Shown here piece after piece: positions 60,938-64,000 of a DNA stretch of 64,000 nucleotides (positions are counted from its first letter, which is position 1; each line of letters starts with the position of its first letter). The DNA comes from Bordetella parapertussis. Lineage in GTDB: Bacteria > Pseudomonadota > Gammaproteobacteria > Burkholderiales > Burkholderiaceae_D. The translations under genes and the position numbers were made by a program. The stretch is from the NCBI GenBank assembly GCA_945866125.1, contig CAMBFZ010000008.1, positions 70,576 to 134,575 of the forward strand, given 5' to 3'. The notes under the pieces were generated by a model. The model saw only the letters and a program-made list of their open reading frames with translations. It did no database searches and was not told where the DNA came from.

Positions 60938-61945
60938 TCAGGGTGAGGATACAAAGGATGCCAGACAGTGGCGGGCAAGCTGCCTGCCACTTAACCAGGC
61001 GCCCTCAACTTTACCGCCATGCAGCCAGTCGCCACACAGCCCGAGTCCGGCGTGGCCATCCCACGCACACGCTTGATTGAGCGCGGTAGCGGCTTGGGCA
61101 TAACGCCAGCAATGCGCACGCCATGCCACTGGTGTCGGTGCGCCGAGCTCGGCAAATGCTTCCAACAAATCTCGCGCAACGTCGTCGGCGCTTTGGTCGA
61201 CATGGGCCAAGCTCCAAGCTGCAGTTGCATGTAATAGCCAGATTTCCTGCGCGTTGCGGCCGGGCTTGCTGCTATTACGCGCCACCCAGCGCAAGGGGCC
61301 CCGATTGACAAACGCCGCGTCAAAAGGCAAAGCCAATGGCGCGGCAAATCGCAGCATCAACGCCCAACTCGGTTGCATGGGCGCTGCGTGCGCAATCTGC
61401 GCCAGCTCGGGGGCGCAAACGCGCAGCAAGGGCACGACCTGCGGCGCCGGCACGGCCAGCAGCACGCAATCAAAGCGCTCAGCTATGGAGCCATGCTCGG
61501 CGGTCTGTAGCTGCCAGCCCGTCTCATCTCGGTGCAAGGCCACAAGGGTATGTTGACATCGGACGTCAAGCGCGGCGGCAAGCAAATGTCCCGGCGCTGT
61601 CATCCCAGGGGTACCAACGAAACGCTCCAGCGTGGAGTCGGGCTGATGGCTGCTCTCGTTACCGATCACGTGCAGGCGTGGTGTCCACAAAGTGGCGGCA
61701 CCAGCGTCTTGCCAGCGCGCCAGCTCGGCCCGGAAATCAAGATCACGGGCCGTGAAGTATTGCGCACCGTGGTCACATTGCCAGTCGTCGGTGCGGCGCG
61801 TACTCATGCGGCCAGACGCACCACGGCTCTTTTCAAAAACCGTCACCGCCACACCAGCTTGCTGCAAGGTGGTTGAACACGACAAGCCGGCCAAGCCGGC
61901 GCCAATGATGGCGCAACGAACGGGAGGATTGATCAATTGATGCAT
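60938..61945 (-). CDS. Renalase-like NAD(P)/FAD-dependent oxidoreductase
   Basis: A protein of 335 residues from the ATG at 61945 (MHQLINPPVRCAIIGAGLAG). The FAD-binding GxGxxG with FEKSRGASGRMSTRR is followed by DHGAQYFTARD, the renalase-type pattern in bacterial members, and the C-terminal GLGLCGDWLHGGKVEGAWLSGRQLA block. Bacterial renalases oxidise isomeric forms of reduced nicotinamide nucleotides. The longer upstream frame has no similarity. It lies in a minus-strand run after the TIGR02450 gene. Confidence 0.9.
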   Translation of the reverse strand: MHQLINPPVRCAIIGAGLAGLSCSTTLQQAGVAVTVFEKSRGASGRMSTRRTDDWQCDHGAQYFTARDLDFRAELARWQDAGAATLWTPRLHVIGNESSHQPDSTLERFVGTPGMTAPGHLLAAALDVRCQHTLVALHRDETGWQLQTAEHGSIAERFDCVLLAVPAPQVVPLLRVCAPELAQIAHAAPMQPSWALMLRFAAPLALPFDAAFVNRGPLRWVARNSSKPGRNAQEIWLLHATAAWSLAHVDQSADDVARDLLEAFAELGAPTPVAWRAHCWRYAQAATALNQACAWDGHAGLGLCGDWLHGGKVEGAWLSGRQLARHCLASFVSSP

Positions 61946-61989
61946 TCTTTTCGATGGGTGTGGCAGCGACGCTGAAGCGCCAGATCCCG

Positions 61990-62226
61990 CTAGACCCATC
62001 CCTGGCGCCACTGAGTGTCGTCGAGCAGAGCCCGCCAGGAAAGTGTCTGAACGCGTCGCGAATGAACCGCTTCGAGTTCGATCAAATCAATCTGTATCGA
62101 TGGTGATAACGGCTCGAGCACCTTGATCACCATGAAATGTTTTTCTTTGTTGCGTGGCGTCGCCGCGGTCCATTTACTGCGCAAAAGTTTGGCCGGATTG
62201 ACGCGCACGGTCGTTGGCAAAGACAT
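61990..62226 (-). CDS. TIGR02450-type small Trp-containing protein
   Basis: A 78-residue protein with the segment NPAKLLRSKWTAATPRNKEKHFMVI, the core pattern of the TIGR02450 family (KLLxSKWTAxxPxxKEKHF). Two further Trp residues (LSWRALLDD and WRQGWV) lie at the C-terminus. Its function is unknown; related genes occur beside oxidoreductases. It starts 3 bases after the SbmA-like gene and is followed by the renalase-like gene, so it is part of the same run. Confidence 0.8.
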   Translation of the reverse strand: MSLPTTVRVNPAKLLRSKWTAATPRNKEKHFMVIKVLEPLSPSIQIDLIELEAVHSRRVQTLSWRALLDDTQWRQGWV

Positions 62227-62229
62227 GGA

Positions 62230-63225
62230 TCACGCCACAGGAGGCTTCACCGCCGCCTTGCCGATTTCCGCTTCAAATGCACGCAAGCGCTTGTAGACAG
62301 AAATTAATTCGACGATGGTGCTCCAGCTCCGTACCAAAAACTGAAAGGACATCTCGACACGGCCGAATGCGCGTACGATTTGCTGCATCGCGCCCAAGGT
62401 AATCGCTCCCGCCACCACCGTGGGACCGAGTGCAATGTAAGGCACTAAAACACCAAACTGTAAGTAAGAAAATTTGGCGACATCAAAATACATGTAATGA
62501 AAAAACAGCCGGAAATAATTTTTCCGAACCTGCTCAAACAGGTCCTTCACGACCGGCTCAGTGCCACGCAGAACGTCATCTTCCGCATGCACCAGCTCTT
62601 TTCGATATGCGGCCTCGACTCTTTGATTATTGAATTCAAGTCCAGGCAATTTCATCCCGACTGCAGCCAGCACGACGGTGCCGAGCAAGGCAAACAGGAC
62701 CGCCACATAGACGAGCGCGTGATCGACCTGACCCAAAAACGGAATCTCACTGACTTTCTTGGACAAGGTCCAGAGGATAGGTAAAAACGCAATGAGCGTC
62801 ATGAGCGAATCGATCATATTACTGCCCAAGGATTCCATGATCGTGGCAAAGCGTTTGGTGTCTTCTTGCACCCGCTGACTCGCGCCCTCAATGTGACGCA
62901 GGATTTGCCAGTGCGCCATGTAGTAATCGTTCATTGCCTTGCGCCAGCGGAATACCCAGTGCTTGGTAAAAAATCCTAGCAATACCGCGACCAGGACATA
63001 GATGCCCGCGAGCTTGGCAAAGCTAAACAAAAAACCAAAAAATTCGGGCAAGCTGACGGCACCAGGGGTCCCGAGGGCCTTTTGCACGACATCGTAAAAC
63101 TCGCCGAACCATTCATTGATGGAAACGTCGATTTGTACCTGATACCAGGTGCCGATGAAGATCAGTGCTGCGCCAGGCCACGACCAAAAGAATAATTCAC
63201 GGGACAGAAAAAACGATTTGAACAT
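62230..63225 (-). CDS. SbmA/BacA-like peptide transporter
   Basis: A 331-residue inner-membrane protein with about 7 hydrophobic helices, starting MFKSFFLSRELFFWSWPGAA. It follows the SbmA/BacA pattern: WYQVQIDVSINEWFGEFYDVVQKAL, HWVFRWRKAMNDYYMAHWQILRHIEGASQRVQEDTKRFA and EFNNQRVEAAYRKELVHAEDD. These are proton-driven transporters without an ATPase domain that bring Pro-rich peptides and other modified peptides into the cell. It is shorter than E. coli SbmA (406 residues), lacking mainly the C-terminal part. It is in a run with a ChaN-type lipoprotein. Confidence 0.9.
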   Translation of the reverse strand: MFKSFFLSRELFFWSWPGAALIFIGTWYQVQIDVSINEWFGEFYDVVQKALGTPGAVSLPEFFGFLFSFAKLAGIYVLVAVLLGFFTKHWVFRWRKAMNDYYMAHWQILRHIEGASQRVQEDTKRFATIMESLGSNMIDSLMTLIAFLPILWTLSKKVSEIPFLGQVDHALVYVAVLFALLGTVVLAAVGMKLPGLEFNNQRVEAAYRKELVHAEDDVLRGTEPVVKDLFEQVRKNYFRLFFHYMYFDVAKFSYLQFGVLVPYIALGPTVVAGAITLGAMQQIVRAFGRVEMSFQFLVRSWSTIVELISVYKRLRAFEAEIGKAAVKPPVA

Positions 63226-63252
63226 ACGCTATCTCTTTCTACTAATGACGAT

Positions 63253-64000
63253 TTACTTTAATTTAAAACCATCGCAGGGATCGGTTCGCTCCGCCGCGTC
63301 GGTAAACCAGACAAAATCATATTTATCCGCGAACGCCGGCATTTGCTCTGCCGCTGCAACCGGCCCTTCCACAAACCCAACGCTGATTACACTCGATGCC
63401 GGCATCATGGTCGCAAGTATTTGCGGCACACCATAATCTTTTCGAACATGGCCATTGCCCGCCACCAGCAATGCGGGCTTGTGCTCCATTAATGCGATCG
63501 CCATCGAAATATCGGTAGCGCGCTGTACTAGCATCATCGGTGCGAGATATTTATCAGGTAATTGCCCGCAATGACCATCAATCAAATCCTGATTTAGTTG
63601 ATTACGGGATAAATCGGTCAGCATCGCCTGCCGAAAAATGACATCGCTATTTTTCGGTAAGGCAGCCTGTCCGCCTTTGATCAACTCTTTCGACTGGCCT
63701 TTGGGCAGATTGCCGCCGATCACCGTGAGCCCGGCCGCCCTAATCGCCTCAAACAGCGCCGCGTGTAATGGCCAACCCCAGGCTTTCGGATCAAAGCCAC
63801 CCGCCTCAAGGCTGTCCAACGTCGAGCCCCCGAGCGCCATTTTCCCGGTCACCGCAAAGTGCTCGCTGACTACTGTGGCGTCCGGTCGCGCTAGCATCAT
63901 AATGAACTTGCCGCGTGCGTGGTGGTGAAGTGGGTTGTCATGCAACTCACCCAATAGCAAAAAGTCACTTCGTTTGACCTGTTCAACCAGCGTCTCGACA
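63253..64000 (-). CDS. ChaN-like lipoprotein, 5' end outside the window
   Basis: The frame is open to the window edge, so the signal peptide is missing. The visible part contains DFLLLGELHDNPLHHHARG at the start, the ChaN/DUF399 pattern, then AWGWPLHAALFEAIRAAGLTVIGGNLPK and DISMAIALMEHKPALLVAGNGHVRKDYGVPQIL. Family members are heme-binding lipoproteins, and the conserved His residues here fit. It ends 27 bases before the SbmA-like gene and is probably co-transcribed with it. Confidence 0.88.
   Translation of the reverse strand, partial: VETLVEQVKRSDFLLLGELHDNPLHHHARGKFIMMLARPDATVVSEHFAVTGKMALGGSTLDSLEAGGFDPKAWGWPLHAALFEAIRAAGLTVIGGNLPKGQSKELIKGGQAALPKNSDVIFRQAMLTDLSRNQLNQDLIDGHCGQLPDKYLAPMMLVQRATDISMAIALMEHKPALLVAGNGHVRKDYGVPQILATMMPASSVISVGFVEGPVAAAEQMPAFADKYDFVWFTDAAERTDPCDGFKLK

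Overview
The window looks like a chromosomal segment of a betaproteobacterium of the order Burkholderiales, most likely Oxalobacteraceae (Herminiimonas/Undibacterium-like). This is inferred from gene content and order (an AddAB-like exonuclease pair divergent from trxA-rho-rpmE; msbA next to dnaE; nadD-rsfS-rlmH-maf-rng) and from protein character; no database search was possible. Most of the DNA is moderately G+C-rich housekeeping sequence. A few A+T-rich patches stand out: 8.75-10.3 kb, the gene at 38.4-40.4 kb, and the upstream regions of two c-di-GMP genes.

Layout. 0-5.5 kb: the start of an AddA/UvrD-like helicase and an AddB-like nuclease (minus), then trxA, rho and rpmE (plus). 5.6-8.7 kb: an ArnT-like glycosyltransferase translationally coupled to a MATE exporter. 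8.75-10.3 kb: an unrecognised minus-strand cassette. 10.6-15.5 kb: serC, an MFS anion symporter with a small secreted protein, and an acyl-CoA synthetase. 15.7-18.4 kb: a complete sensor-GGDEF-EAL protein. 18.6-26.3 kb: tRNA-Thr(CGU), fbp, pepN, a DUF4136 lipoprotein, a long perfect inverted repeat, a small membrane protein, a quinone oxidoreductase, an atypical SDR and a DMT transporter. 26.5-33.5 kb: a plus-strand run yebC-purD-hemF-nadD-rsfS-rlmH-maf-rng.

33.6-49.5 kb is a cell-envelope glycan region: two GT4 and one GT2 transferases, a methyltransferase, a GT90 transferase, a YejM/LtaS-like phosphotransferase-fold protein, an unknown A+T-rich polytopic protein and a WaaL/Wzy-type ligase. 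These are followed on the minus strand by dnaE, msbA and an AhpD-like protein. Together they suggest assembly, modification, ligation and export of lipopolysaccharide. 49.6-57.7 kb: trhO, gluQ, rhlE, an SbtA-type bicarbonate permease divergent from a LysR regulator, a RIO kinase, two small proteins and an ATP-grasp enzyme. 57.7-60.4 kb: a second sensor-GGDEF-EAL gene whose EAL half is cut off by one in-frame amber codon. 60.6-64 kb: a minus-strand run chaN (partial), an SbmA/BacA-like transporter, a TIGR02450 protein, a renalase-like oxidoreductase and a small hypothetical protein.

The strongest leads are the amber-split c-di-GMP gene with its near-equal-length intact paralogue, the orphan cassette at 8.75-10.3 kb, the 29-bp-arm inverted repeat lying exactly between two convergent stop codons, and the unknown membrane protein in the glycan locus. 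No CRISPR array, prophage or complete insertion sequence was seen.
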